DNA from: Runella aurantiaca
GTDB lineage: Bacteria; Bacteroidota; Bacteroidia; Cytophagales; Spirosomataceae
Direction of reading: 5' to 3'
DNA: 64,000 nt
NCBI RefSeq assembly: GCF_003339505.1
Contig: NZ_QPIW01000009.1
Span: 1-64,000, forward strand
The notes below the pieces were generated by a model, which did not search any database, was not told the origin of the DNA, and saw nothing but the letters and a program-made list of their open reading frames with translations. A program made the position numbers and the translations under genes. Below, in pieces: positions 41,927 to 50,482 of this stretch (its first letter is position 1; every line of letters begins with the position of its first letter).

Positions 41927-43246
41927 ATGAGCAATATCCTCAATAACGATTTAAAACAACAACTCGTCGCAGATTTTCAGGCTACGGAAAGCCGCCTGAA
42001 TGGTGAGGCCAAAACCGAAGTCCACCAAAAGCGTCGCGAAGCTATGCAACGCTTTGAAGCGTTGGGTTTCCCGACCATCAAGCACGAGGAATGGAAATAC
42101 AGCAACGTCAATAACCTGGTAAAACAGGCGTTTGATTTCAACGTAAAATCTGACTTTGGCGCGAACGACGTAGAAACGCTCGAAATTCCAAATTTGCAGG
42201 GCAACGTGCTGTATTTCGTCAACGGAATGTACAATGCCGAGCTTTCGAGTATTGTTTCTCCCGAAAGCCAGTTGCAGATTCTTAATTTTGGTCGGGCGGT
42301 AAAAGAGAAACCCGAACTGTTGGCTACCTATTTTGCCCATTACGCCAATTACCAAGACGAAGCATTTACGGCCCTCAATACCGCTTTTGCGCACGATGGC
42401 GTGGTCGTTCACGTTCCTGCGGGCAAAGTTGTGGAAGAGCCTATCATTCTGCGTTTTATTACTGATGCCCGCACCGCCAATGCCGCATCGCAGCCCCGCA
42501 ATTTGATTGTGGTGGGCAAAAACGCGGAAGTGAAAATGGCCGAAGCATTCCGGACCATCGGCGACAACGGTTCGTTTACCAACGTGGTGACGGAAATTGT
42601 GGTGGAAGAAAACGCCAACGTTCAGTATTACAAAGTACAAAACGAGACCGAAAAGGCCTACCACATCGGTACAACGCAGGTGATTCAGAAAGACAAGAGC
42701 CACTTTTATGCCGTAACCGTGACGGTAAACGGGGGTTTTGTGCGCAACAACCTCAACATCGTTTTGGACGGCCAACACTGTGAGTCTTTCATGTACGGCT
42801 TATATTTTCCGAACGGAAAACAGCACGTCGACAATCATACGCTCGTTGACCACGCCAAGCCCAATTCGTACAGCAATGAGTTGTACAAAGGTATCTTGAA
42901 GGATACATCGACGGGGGTTTTCAACGGTAAAATCTTTGTGCGCGAGTACGCCAGCAAGACCAACGCGTATCAATCATGCCGCAACGTAGTGCTGTCGGAC
43001 GAAGCTTCGATGAACACCAAACCGCAGTTGGAAATTTACAACGACGACGTAAAATGCTCGCACGGAACCACGACGGGGAAACTCAACGACGAAGCGATTT
43101 TTTACATGCGCTCACGCGGGATTCCTAAAGCCGAAGCCGTTACGCTGTTGATGTATGCTTTCTGCGAGGACGTGATCAGTCAAATCAAAATTGAATCAAT
43201 TCGGGAATATTTATCGGGACTGATTGTTGAAAAGTTGGCCCAATAA
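41927..43246 (+). CDS. sufD: Fe-S cluster assembly protein SufD
   Basis: This 439-residue SufB/SufD beta-helix protein is the non-catalytic partner of SufB in the SufBC2D complex. The N-terminal helices (KRREAMQRFEALGFPTIKHEEWKYSN) and the C-terminal HGTTTGKLNDEAIFYMRSRGIPKAEAVTLL are diagnostic, the latter with the SufD histidine. It lacks SufB's cysteine-rich N-terminal region. It follows sufC and ends with a short T-rich hairpin (43269-43292). Confidence 0.93.
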   Translation: MSNILNNDLKQQLVADFQATESRLNGEAKTEVHQKRREAMQRFEALGFPTIKHEEWKYSNVNNLVKQAFDFNVKSDFGANDVETLEIPNLQGNVLYFVNGMYNAELSSIVSPESQLQILNFGRAVKEKPELLATYFAHYANYQDEAFTALNTAFAHDGVVVHVPAGKVVEEPIILRFITDARTANAASQPRNLIVVGKNAEVKMAEAFRTIGDNGSFTNVVTEIVVEENANVQYYKVQNETEKAYHIGTTQVIQKDKSHFYAVTVTVNGGFVRNNLNIVLDGQHCESFMYGLYFPNGKQHVDNHTLVDHAKPNSYSNELYKGILKDTSTGVFNGKIFVREYASKTNAYQSCRNVVLSDEASMNTKPQLEIYNDDVKCSHGTTTGKLNDEAIFYMRSRGIPKAEAVTLLMYAFCEDVISQIKIESIREYLSGLIVEKLAQ

Positions 43247-43268
43247 ATGATTCTGAAAACCAATATTG

Positions 43269-43292
43269 AATCCCTGTCGTGAGATAGGGATT
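43269..43292 (+). terminator. Terminator downstream of sufD
   Basis: An AATCCCT/AGGGATT stem is followed by a run of T residues, 22 bases past the sufD stop. Confidence 0.7.
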
Positions 43293-43382
43293 TTTTTATG
43301 GGCTTTTTTTGAGGGTAATTTTTCCTGTTTTATTGCTTTTGTGAATAGATAAAAAAGCTATTTACCAATTTCTTAATACACC

Positions 43383-44315
43383 GTGAAAATCGTTTTTTTA
43401 GACGCCCGTACCCTCGGCGATGTGCCCAATTTGGGCGAATTGAACGCCTTGGGCGAAACCATCCTGCATCCTGATACGCAACTTGAGCAAGTAGCGGAGC
43501 GCATTCAGGGCGCTGAAGTGGTGATTACCAACAAAGTAAAAGTGACGCGGGAGGCGATGGCCAGCACGCCAACGCTTAAACTCATTTGTGTAGCGGCTAC
43601 GGGCACAAACAACGTAGACCTGACGGCGGCGCATGAGTTGGGCATTCAGGTCAAAAACGTAAAAGGTTACTCGACCGACAGCGTGGCGCAGCAGACGTTT
43701 GCGTTGCTGTTGGCTTTGCTCAATTCTACGGCCTATTATGATGATTATGTAAAAACGGGAGAATATTCCAATGAGCGCATTTTTACGCACTTGGGCCGCC
43801 CTTATTGGGAGCTGAACGGAAAGCGTTTCGGGATATTGGGCTTGGGCGAAATCGGTCGACAGGTAGCGCGGATTGCCTTGGCTTTCGGCGCTGAGGTGGT
43901 GTATTTCTCGGCTTCGGGGCAAGAATATAACGTTATTTATGAGCGGTTGGAGTTGGATGAATTTCTCAGAACCTGTGATGTGATTTCCATTCACGCGCCC
44001 TTAAGCGCGGAGACAGAAAATCTGCTCAATTATGCACGCATTTCTCAAATGAAACCCACGGCCTTGCTCCTCAATACCAGTCGCGGGGGCATTGTGAACG
44101 AAGCTGATTTGGCCAAAGCGCTTGACGATGAGTTGATTGCGGGGGCGGCCATTGATGTATTTACGCAGGAGCCGATTCCTGCCTCACACCCGTACATGCA
44201 ATTGCAGAAAAAAGAAAAATTGTTGTTGGCACCGCACATTGCGTGGTCGAGCATCGAAGCCCGCACGCGATTGGTGCATAAGGTAGCCGAGAATATTCGG
44301 GGATATCTCCAATAA
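43383..44315 (+). CDS. D-2-hydroxyacid dehydrogenase (glycerate/lactate dehydrogenase-like)
   Basis: This 310-residue NAD-dependent dehydrogenase starts with GTG (43383). The NAD motif is FGILGLGEIGRQVARIALAFG. The catalytic arginine is in LLLNTSRGGIVNE, the glutamate in VFTQEPIPASHP and the histidine in LLLAPHIAWSS. Members reduce hydroxypyruvate or other 2-oxoacids. Its last 48 bases are repeated downstream at 44931-44978, beyond a toxin-antitoxin pair, so the gene's 3' end has been duplicated or exchanged. Confidence 0.9.
   Translation: MKIVFLDARTLGDVPNLGELNALGETILHPDTQLEQVAERIQGAEVVITNKVKVTREAMASTPTLKLICVAATGTNNVDLTAAHELGIQVKNVKGYSTDSVAQQTFALLLALLNSTAYYDDYVKTGEYSNERIFTHLGRPYWELNGKRFGILGLGEIGRQVARIALAFGAEVVYFSASGQEYNVIYERLELDEFLRTCDVISIHAPLSAETENLLNYARISQMKPTALLLNTSRGGIVNEADLAKALDDELIAGAAIDVFTQEPIPASHPYMQLQKKEKLLLAPHIAWSSIEARTRLVHKVAENIRGYLQ
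44259..44306 (+). repeat. Direct repeat, copy 1: 3' end of the dehydrogenase gene
   Basis: These 48 bases encode ARTRLVHKVAENIRGY. Copy 2 at 44931-44978 matches 46 of 48 positions. The two copies bracket the toxin-antitoxin genes. Confidence 0.85.
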
Positions 44316-44363
44316 AATTAGTCGGGTATTTATTATATTTGTTAACACTTTACGCAAAACGCC

Positions 44364-44585
44364 ATGTCGACTTTAGTTTTAGAAGTAAATCAAGAACAGG
44401 AAAAAGTATTGGAATCTCTTCTCCAATACATGAAAATATCTTTCCAAAAAGTACAAACAAACACTGATTTCTGGGATTCTTTATCGCCCCATGTCAAAGA
44501 AAGGATAGCAAAAGGGTTGGTAGATGCAGAAGTGGGCAATTACACGCCCGCTCAAGACTATCTGAAACAATTATTAGCGCAATGA
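44364..44585 (+). CDS. Antitoxin of a ParE-type toxin-antitoxin pair
   Basis: This 73-residue acidic protein starts MSTLVLEVNQEQEKVLESLLQYM. A helix follows (SPHVKERIAKGLVDAEVGNYTPAQDYLKQLLAQ) and the family context is that of small antitoxins preceding ParE/RelE toxins in Bacteroidota. Its TGA overlaps the toxin ATG (ATGA at 44582-44585), so translation is coupled. A -7-like box TATATTTG lies at 44334-44341, inside the segment flanked by the dehydrogenase repeat, giving the cassette its own promoter. Confidence 0.75.
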   Translation: MSTLVLEVNQEQEKVLESLLQYMKISFQKVQTNTDFWDSLSPHVKERIAKGLVDAEVGNYTPAQDYLKQLLAQ

Positions 44586-44875
44586 GGGAACTCGTAATTA
44601 CTGATACCGCTAAGGAGGATATTGAATCTATTGCACTTTTTCTTGAAAATACTTATTCAAATCGTACAAAAACGGAATTTTTGCTTCGCTTATCAGAACA
44701 CTTTTCGCTCATTGAATCTATGCCTTTTATGTTTCAGGCATCAGATACAAATCCCAATGTGCGTCGTTGTGTAATTCATAAAAATGCTGCCTGTTTTTAT
44801 AAAGTAACCGACAAGATGATTTTAATTTTATCGGTCGTTGATACGCGTACTAACCCTGATGCTATTCAGTTTTAG
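44582..44875 (+). CDS. ParE/RelE-superfamily toxin
   Basis: This 97-residue toxin fold has the ParE-like layout: LVITDTAKEDIESIALFLENTYSNRTKTEFL, then FSLIESMPFMFQASDTNPNVRRCVIHKNAACFYKV and a final strand ILILSVVDTRTNPDAIQF. The RRCVIH...YKV...V.DTR.NP pattern is that of ParE-type toxins, which act on gyrase in the characterised cases, with RelE-type cleavage of mRNA as the alternative. The cognate antitoxin is immediately upstream. Confidence 0.8.
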   Translation: MRELVITDTAKEDIESIALFLENTYSNRTKTEFLLRLSEHFSLIESMPFMFQASDTNPNVRRCVIHKNAACFYKVTDKMILILSVVDTRTNPDAIQF

Positions 44876-44930
44876 AAATACGTTGTGGTTTTGCCATCTA
44901 TGGCGGTTTAATCCAAAAAATAGTCGAAAG

Positions 44931-44978
44931 GCCCGCACGCGATTGGTGCATAAGGTAGTCGAGAATATTCGGGGGTAT
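44931..44978 (+). repeat. Direct repeat, copy 2: detached dehydrogenase 3' end
   Basis: These 48 bases copy the dehydrogenase C-terminus with two substitutions. The frame continues to GYLAG and a TAG stop at 44988-44990, so this may be the original gene end, displaced by insertion of the toxin-antitoxin cassette. Confidence 0.85.
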
Positions 44979-44992
44979 TTGGCAGGATAGTT

Positions 44993-45035
44993 TTCATCGT
45001 TACGGGCTGTTTTAGCAGCAGCCTGTAACGATGAA
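44993..45035. terminator. Bidirectional terminator, 17-base arms
   Basis: Arms 44993-45009 and 45019-45035 pair with one G-T wobble around a 9-base loop. The hairpin overlaps no gene and separates the rightward cassette from leftward genes. Confidence 0.75.
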
Positions 45036-45039
45036 TCTC

Positions 45040-45411
45040 CTAATGAATTTGCGTTTTAATCTTGAGTTTTCCTTTTTTGGAGCCTTTGGGTTCAAACTTG
45101 ATCCAAATTTTATCGCCGCCATAAAAATCATATTGGGTAAAAATATTCACGGCTCTTTTTTTCAGTTCATACGTGTAGCCCCCGTAATTTTCTGGCAGGG
45201 AGGCGTACGAAATGGTAGCGCTAGAATCTATTTCTCCTGTAATGCTTACATCCACATGGGCGTGACTGTCGTGGCGGCCTGTGGAGACGGAATCCACAAA
45301 GTAATGCGCTTTGGAAACGTCATTGACTTCAAACTCACCAAAAGGTTGCTCGCGGGGGTAGAGCAATGCAACGACGACGGCAATAAGTATACTCCATTTA
45401 AACAGTTTCAT
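45040..45411 (-). CDS. Exported hypothetical protein, MKLFxWS paralogue A
   Basis: This 123-residue protein has an N-terminal membrane anchor or signal (MKLFKWSILIAVVVALLYP) and a beta-rich body (SHAHVDVSITGEIDSSATISYASLP, IWIKFEPKGSKKGKLKIKTQIH). It abuts paralogue B (the stop of B is at 45412), and both start MKLFxWS and end with a KKxKKGxLxxxT strand, so the pair arose by tandem duplication. I recognise no family and see no catalytic motif. Confidence 0.65.
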   Translation of the reverse strand: MKLFKWSILIAVVVALLYPREQPFGEFEVNDVSKAHYFVDSVSTGRHDSHAHVDVSITGEIDSSATISYASLPENYGGYTYELKKRAVNIFTQYDFYGGDKIWIKFEPKGSKKGKLKIKTQIH

Positions 45412-45882
45412 TTATTTTTTATCATCGAGGGGCTTAGAAATGACTCTTAAACGGTCTTTTTCGACCTCAGGATAGCCTGTAGTATAGGTAAAAGTTAAGT
45501 GCCCTTTTTTTGCTTTTTTGGGGATAAAGTGACTTGTCTCCGGAGCAGCATACTCAATCATATAGTACCTTTTCACTTTGCCCTTGGGTAAACAATATTT
45601 GTATTTATAGTTGCGTGGATTTTCTTTTTTTTCACTACTAGTAGGATGGTAATGCATAACTGTAAACGAAAAATCTATTTCAACTTCTTCATCTAACTCC
45701 CCGTCGATGTAGACGTAATAAGGATAATCAAATTGGAGCGGGATGACTTTATGCAGGGTAAAGTTCCACGTAGTATCTTTTCCGACATTGGTGATGGTAA
45801 CGACTTCTTTTTGTCGGTAAAACATCGCTACCAGCAAGTACCCTACCATCAGAAACAAAAGACTCCAGTTGAACAGTTTCAT
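45412..45882 (-). CDS. Exported hypothetical protein, MKLFxWS paralogue B
   Basis: This 156-residue protein has a signal anchor (MKLFNWSLLFLMVGYLLVAMFY) and an extracytoplasmic beta domain including YYVYIDGELDEEVEIDFSF and KKAKKGHLTFTYTTGYPEVEKD. It lies directly upstream of paralogue A with no gap. A remnant of a third copy seems to lie just upstream (45883-45945). Function is unknown. Confidence 0.65.
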   Translation of the reverse strand: MKLFNWSLLFLMVGYLLVAMFYRQKEVVTITNVGKDTTWNFTLHKVIPLQFDYPYYVYIDGELDEEVEIDFSFTVMHYHPTSSEKKENPRNYKYKYCLPKGKVKRYYMIEYAAPETSHFIPKKAKKGHLTFTYTTGYPEVEKDRLRVISKPLDDKK

Positions 45883-45945
45883 TACGGAATAGCTTTTAGG
45901 ATAACTTTTTTCGGCTTTACGATAGCCTGTAGGGGTGTTAATGCT
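45883..45945 (-). pseudogene. 3'-end remnant of a third MKLFxWS paralogue
   Basis: Read on the minus strand the segment gives TPTGYRKAEKSYPKSYSVM in frame with the start of paralogue B. It resembles the TYTTGYPEVEKD...VIS tail of paralogue B. Only about 20 codons survive, so the call is tentative. Confidence 0.4.
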
Positions 45946-45947
45946 AC

Positions 45948-48275
45948 TTAAAATCTCCTTTCATATCCAAGAGAAGGAACAATGGGAAACAGCGAAAACT
46001 GCTTTAGTTTTCCATTTTCAGGATAAATAAAGAAAGCATTTTGACGATTATAAGCATTATAAACAGAAAAAATCCAAGTACGCTCTCCTCGTTTTTTGGG
46101 CTTAGAGGCCCGATAATTAAAGTCCAGTCGGTGGTAAAGAGGAAGCCTGAAATTATTTCGATTTGGCAATTCACCCAATTGATTGAAATAATTTAAGTAA
46201 GCTGCCTGTATGGATAAATTTGTGCCATATAAAGAGGGTTGTATTCCCGAAAAACGGGATGTAGGCAAGGAAAGAAGGCTACCGCTCATAAGGCTGAATA
46301 CAAAAGATAATTCGCGCCGCTTGTTGAAATTGTACGACGTATTGAGCGACAAATTATGGGTTCTATCATATTTGTAAGGGAAAGATACCCCTTCGTTCAA
46401 GGCTTGAAATGTTCGTGTTGTTTTAGAAAGTGTGTAACTTACAAAGCCGGTCATTTTGCCGCGTGTTTTTTGTAAGAAAAACTCTATTCCTTTCGATTCG
46501 CCCGTACCAATCACTACTTTATCAAACCACCGCCCCGACAAGTCATTCAAAAAGGAAGTACCTTCTCCATACTCTAACTGATTATTCATTTTCTTGTAAT
46601 ACAAATCAGCCGACAGTACCCAACTGCCCCATTTTTTGGAGATACCTACCGAAAGTTGATTCGCTGATTGTGGAGGAATTTTATCAGTAATAGGTACCCA
46701 CAGATCAGTTGGCAGACCCAAAGACGAATTGGTCAATAAATGCAAATATTGATACGTATTGAAGAACGCGGCCCTAATGCCCCAACTTTTTGAAAAATCA
46801 TAATTTACATTTATTCGTGGCTGCAAGCTATGGTAAAACTTATTATTCACCCATAGTGCGTTATAGTGCAATCCGCCATTGAAGTTTAAATGAGCGTTTA
46901 TCTGAAAAGTTTGCTCAATGTAGCTTTGTAGATCCTGCACATCAACTGGAGGGTTTTCACGTCCCTGTACAGTAGGAGTAGTTCCTTCCTCTTTTACCTG
47001 TAATATCTCAGGAGCAAAACGATGATTGGTAAAGCTGAATCCAAAACGGGTAGTGTGATTAACAGAAGGTAAATATTCAAAATCAGTTTTTATAGCCCAG
47101 TCGCGAATATCTGACCTGATTTTACTATAAAAAGACTCGCGTCGCGACTTTATTTCATTCTCAATGTTATAGCTATATTTAGTGTAACTTAGGGTTGTAT
47201 TTTTGAATAGTTTTTGACTGATGATTCGGTTCCATCGCCCGATTACTGTATGATTTCCCCAATCAAATTGATATTTATTAGATTCTAAATTTCCTATTTT
47301 ATCTTGATTTTTAAACAAATCACGGCCTGTGTATAAACTAATATACAAGTGGTCTTTTTTCGTCAATTCATAATTGACTTTTGCATTTAAGTCATAAAAA
47401 CTATAGGCTAGAAATGATCCATTACTTGTTGCTCTTTGGAGTGAAGTAGTTATCAAATCTAGCCATGTTTTTCGGCCTGTTATGATATACGAAGCCTTTC
47501 CTTTTTTGATTGGGCCTTCTAAACTGAACTTACCCGAAATAGGACTAACTGAAAAACTGCTTTTTCTTTCTTTATTATTACCTTCTCTCATGGTGAGGTC
47601 TATGACGGAAGACAAACGACCACCGTATCGTGCAGGTAAATCATTTTTATATATTTTGACTGCGGATACTGCATCTGGATTAAATACGGAGAAAAAGCCA
47701 AAAAAATGGTATACATTATAAACAGGAACACCATCTACCAATATCATGGTTTGGTCCGGGCTTCCACCTCTGACATAAATCCCCGAGGTGCCTTCAGTGC
47801 CTGCTTGAATACCGGGCAAAAACTGAATAGCCTTCATAATATCGGCTTCTCCTAATATGGTAGGGCGTTTTTTAATCCATTCAATAGGTAAAGAAAAATT
47901 TCCCTGACGATCAGCGTAAGAATCTTTTTCAGCTTTGATAACGACCTCTTCTAAGTCAAAGTTAAGTTTCTCTAATTCAATGTTTAAAATAGTGTCATTT
48001 TGAACATTGATATTCAGAGATTTGTAGTTCTCAGAAAAAAAGGTAACCATTGCTTTTTGAGTAGGGACCAGCAAATTATAATACCCAAATTTGTTAGTTT
48101 CAACAAAATTGTTTCCTACATATATTTTTATTCCATTCAGTTTCTCTCCCGAAAGCTTGTCTTTTACCGTGCCGCTGATTGTTATTTTTTGAGCATATAA
48201 ATCCCCTGAAAAAACCAAAAATACAGCTACTAAAAGCATGGTAATTAATATCTCACCTCTTGTCTTCCTTTTCAT
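45948..48275 (-). CDS. TonB-dependent receptor with carboxypeptidase-like N-domain
   Basis: This 775-residue outer-membrane receptor has a signal peptide (residues 1-28), a carboxypeptidase-regulatory-like domain (ITISGTVKDKLSGEKLNGIKIYVGNNFVETNKFGYY), a plug domain (LGEADIMKAIQFLPGIQAGTEGTSGIYVRGGSPDQTMILVDGVPVYN, in segments) and a 22-strand-type barrel ending PSLGYERRF. It is shorter than SusC proteins and pairs with a DUF4249 lipoprotein rather than SusD. The substrate is unknown. Its low G+C compared with neighbouring genes suggests a different history. The stop lies just before the paralogue remnant. Confidence 0.9.
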   Translation of the reverse strand: MKRKTRGEILITMLLVAVFLVFSGDLYAQKITISGTVKDKLSGEKLNGIKIYVGNNFVETNKFGYYNLLVPTQKAMVTFFSENYKSLNINVQNDTILNIELEKLNFDLEEVVIKAEKDSYADRQGNFSLPIEWIKKRPTILGEADIMKAIQFLPGIQAGTEGTSGIYVRGGSPDQTMILVDGVPVYNVYHFFGFFSVFNPDAVSAVKIYKNDLPARYGGRLSSVIDLTMREGNNKERKSSFSVSPISGKFSLEGPIKKGKASYIITGRKTWLDLITTSLQRATSNGSFLAYSFYDLNAKVNYELTKKDHLYISLYTGRDLFKNQDKIGNLESNKYQFDWGNHTVIGRWNRIISQKLFKNTTLSYTKYSYNIENEIKSRRESFYSKIRSDIRDWAIKTDFEYLPSVNHTTRFGFSFTNHRFAPEILQVKEEGTTPTVQGRENPPVDVQDLQSYIEQTFQINAHLNFNGGLHYNALWVNNKFYHSLQPRINVNYDFSKSWGIRAAFFNTYQYLHLLTNSSLGLPTDLWVPITDKIPPQSANQLSVGISKKWGSWVLSADLYYKKMNNQLEYGEGTSFLNDLSGRWFDKVVIGTGESKGIEFFLQKTRGKMTGFVSYTLSKTTRTFQALNEGVSFPYKYDRTHNLSLNTSYNFNKRRELSFVFSLMSGSLLSLPTSRFSGIQPSLYGTNLSIQAAYLNYFNQLGELPNRNNFRLPLYHRLDFNYRASKPKKRGERTWIFSVYNAYNRQNAFFIYPENGKLKQFSLFPIVPSLGYERRF

Positions 48276-48293
48276 AAACCTATTGATTGGACA

Positions 48294-49190
48294 TTATTTT
48301 GGCCGTTTTACTACTACTAATCGGGTCTGTACCGATCCCAGAATACCAATTCCCCCTGTTACATTTGAGTAAATTGTAACAGGTTCATAGAAAGGATTGT
48401 TTAATCCTCCTTCATTGTTACTCACTCGATTTTCCCACGCTACAATTGCTGTTTTTAAGTAGCGGTCGTAACTGTAACTGACATCTAAAAATTGAACGTA
48501 TAGGGAACTGTCTTTATTAAATTGGTTTCCGGGTACTCCTTCAATAGCTAATTTGCCTATATACTCGGGCTTTATTCGAATATTAAAACCATGTAAAGTC
48601 TTTCCGTTTAAAGATTTAGAACTGTTAAATAAATCTAAATAGACCGATTCTGAAAAAAAGGGTTGAGGACGTACAATTACCGGGGGACTCGCCCGGTAAT
48701 ATGTAATAGAAAACCAATTATAACTTTTTGATTCTCGCTGAATTTCTAATTTAAAATCAGGATTATAATTCACATTTTGCAAATTATCTTTTGTAAGTTC
48801 TACGCTAAAATTAATAGGAGATGGCATCGTATCGGTAGCCGTAATCATTTCTGAATCTATTGAGGCCTGTATTTTGTAAATACTTTTGCTTTTGGGTGTT
48901 TTTTCTAAAGAATATATTCCATCTTTTTGATGTGATAATTCACCTAATAATATGCCATCTTCAAAACACAAAACTTTTGCATTTGTAATAGGCGGATAGA
49001 CCGTATCCGTACTTGTAACGGGTAACGTATTACTTAAACGAATAGAAATGGGTTTGTTTGGCTCTAAAGTTCCCATTAATACTTTTTGAGGCTTGTAATC
49101 GGGATAGGGAATGTCAATATTTCTGATGCAACCTGTTAAGATTGAGGCCGTCATAAACAATAGAATCATTTTGCTCTTTGTTCGAATCAT
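48294..49190 (-). CDS. DUF4249 family lipoprotein
   Basis: This 298-residue lipoprotein has a lipobox (MILLFMTASILTGC). The DUF4249 features include NKPISIRLSNTLPVTSTDTVYPPITNAKVLCFEDG and CxxxxP-like segments, and the gene directly precedes its TonB receptor partner on the same strand by 18 bases. DUF4249 proteins are thought to form surface ligand-capture units with TonB receptors in Bacteroidota, analogous to SusD. Confidence 0.85.
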   Translation of the reverse strand: MIRTKSKMILLFMTASILTGCIRNIDIPYPDYKPQKVLMGTLEPNKPISIRLSNTLPVTSTDTVYPPITNAKVLCFEDGILLGELSHQKDGIYSLEKTPKSKSIYKIQASIDSEMITATDTMPSPINFSVELTKDNLQNVNYNPDFKLEIQRESKSYNWFSITYYRASPPVIVRPQPFFSESVYLDLFNSSKSLNGKTLHGFNIRIKPEYIGKLAIEGVPGNQFNKDSSLYVQFLDVSYSYDRYLKTAIVAWENRVSNNEGGLNNPFYEPVTIYSNVTGGIGILGSVQTRLVVVKRPK

Positions 49191-49215
49191 TATTTTCAGG
49201 GCTTATTAATTATAT

Positions 49216-49257
49216 AGAACCAACGGGCTGACAATATTCAGTCAGCCCGTTGGTTCT
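49216..49257 (-). terminator. Terminator downstream of the 356-residue lipoprotein gene
   Basis: Perfect 17-base arms (49216-49232, 49241-49257) with an 8-base loop sit five bases from the stop codon at 49262 and upstream of the DUF4249 gene. Confidence 0.8.
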
Positions 49258-49261
49258 GATT

Positions 49262-50332
49262 TTAAAAACTGTTTGTACAACTACATTCCAACGAGGAAAA
49301 ATTCTGTGTACCCGTCATGTCAAAAGTACTGTTAAATCCTGTGTTTAGATTATATGCCTGGTTATAATAAAAATGATATGCAGGTTCAGAAGTATGGCCA
49401 TCAAATCCACTTCCTAATGTGATTGTATTGGGTCCACTAGGAGAAGATGGAAGCCCAGGCCAATATGAATCTAAATTATGGGTAAAACCCCAAGTTCCTC
49501 CTACACTATATGAAGTTGTTTTATGGTTTGTCCATTGACCGGTCCAACCTTTTCTTCTAAGTATCATCTTTATTTTTGCTCCTACTGTAGAAACAGTAGT
49601 AATACCATATCCCACAATAGTATACCATTCATAATAACCATCTGACCAAGCTTGCATATTATAATCATGGTTATCATTATAATCAGAGCAATATTGAAAA
49701 TTATTTGTAGGACGACCATTAGGTATTAGCTGTTTGGAGGTAATACGAACGGGAAAGTAGCGAAGATTCGGTGTTTGGTTTTTTTCATTTATTGTGGATA
49801 ATTTAGTTACTTGTGAATAATCACCGTCCAAAACCACTTTAATGTAGTTAGACCCGTATCTTACCAATGATTTTCCTATTTTCACAACACCGTCTTTATT
49901 CAGCAAATTAGCATAATCTGAATCATATAAATTCAGTTCAATACCGGAGTTATCTACCTTGACCAAGCTTTTAACTTCATCAAGCTTATTACTGTTTTTG
50001 TGCTTTAGCGTTTTAACCAGCATCGGATTCTTTTGAATCATTTTTTCTTCTGCATCAAACGCGGCACTCTCTTCATCTACAATTTGTTCATAAATACTCC
50101 GTAATGAGACAAAATCCTTTGTCCTATCCCAAGCATCAAGTTCTTCTCTACTCATTTTAGACGTTTCCATTAGTGCTTTTTTAAAATCCTCTGGCTTCTC
50201 AAATCGAAGATAAGCAGCTTGAGGAGTTACTTGTTCAGGATTTGGCAGTGTTGTTTTGTCGTTCTGACAGGCTCCAAATAGGAGCATTACTAATGTAACG
50301 CTAATTGATGCGTTAGTACATAACTTTTTCAT
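49262..50332 (-). CDS. Hypothetical lipoprotein, possibly DUF4848-like
   Basis: This 356-residue protein has a lipoprotein signal (MKKLCTNASISVTLVMLLFGAC). The N-terminal half has charged helices (DFKKALMETSKMSREELDAWDRTKDFVSLRS). The C-terminal half is aromatic and Asn/Gly/Ser-rich (FQYCSDYNDNHDYNMQAWSDGYYEWY) and ends ECSCTNSF. The helical segment with MSxEExxxW resembles DUF4848-type proteins (recalled, not searched). It is low in G+C, like the TonB and DUF4249 genes next to it, and is separated from them by a strong terminator. Confidence 0.6.
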   Translation of the reverse strand: MKKLCTNASISVTLVMLLFGACQNDKTTLPNPEQVTPQAAYLRFEKPEDFKKALMETSKMSREELDAWDRTKDFVSLRSIYEQIVDEESAAFDAEEKMIQKNPMLVKTLKHKNSNKLDEVKSLVKVDNSGIELNLYDSDYANLLNKDGVVKIGKSLVRYGSNYIKVVLDGDYSQVTKLSTINEKNQTPNLRYFPVRITSKQLIPNGRPTNNFQYCSDYNDNHDYNMQAWSDGYYEWYTIVGYGITTVSTVGAKIKMILRRKGWTGQWTNHKTTSYSVGGTWGFTHNLDSYWPGLPSSPSGPNTITLGSGFDGHTSEPAYHFYYNQAYNLNTGFNSTFDMTGTQNFSSLECSCTNSF

Positions 50333-50482
50333 ACTTTTGTGTTGGTTTAATTTATGAAACGATTAGACTCATAAGCCTCCCACGTCCGCCAAGATGTTTG
50401 GGGGGCTTACTTGTTACAAATCAAATAACTATTTTTAAAACCCAAGGTAGTTTAAACTACCAAATGCAGGAAGGGTCAAAAA

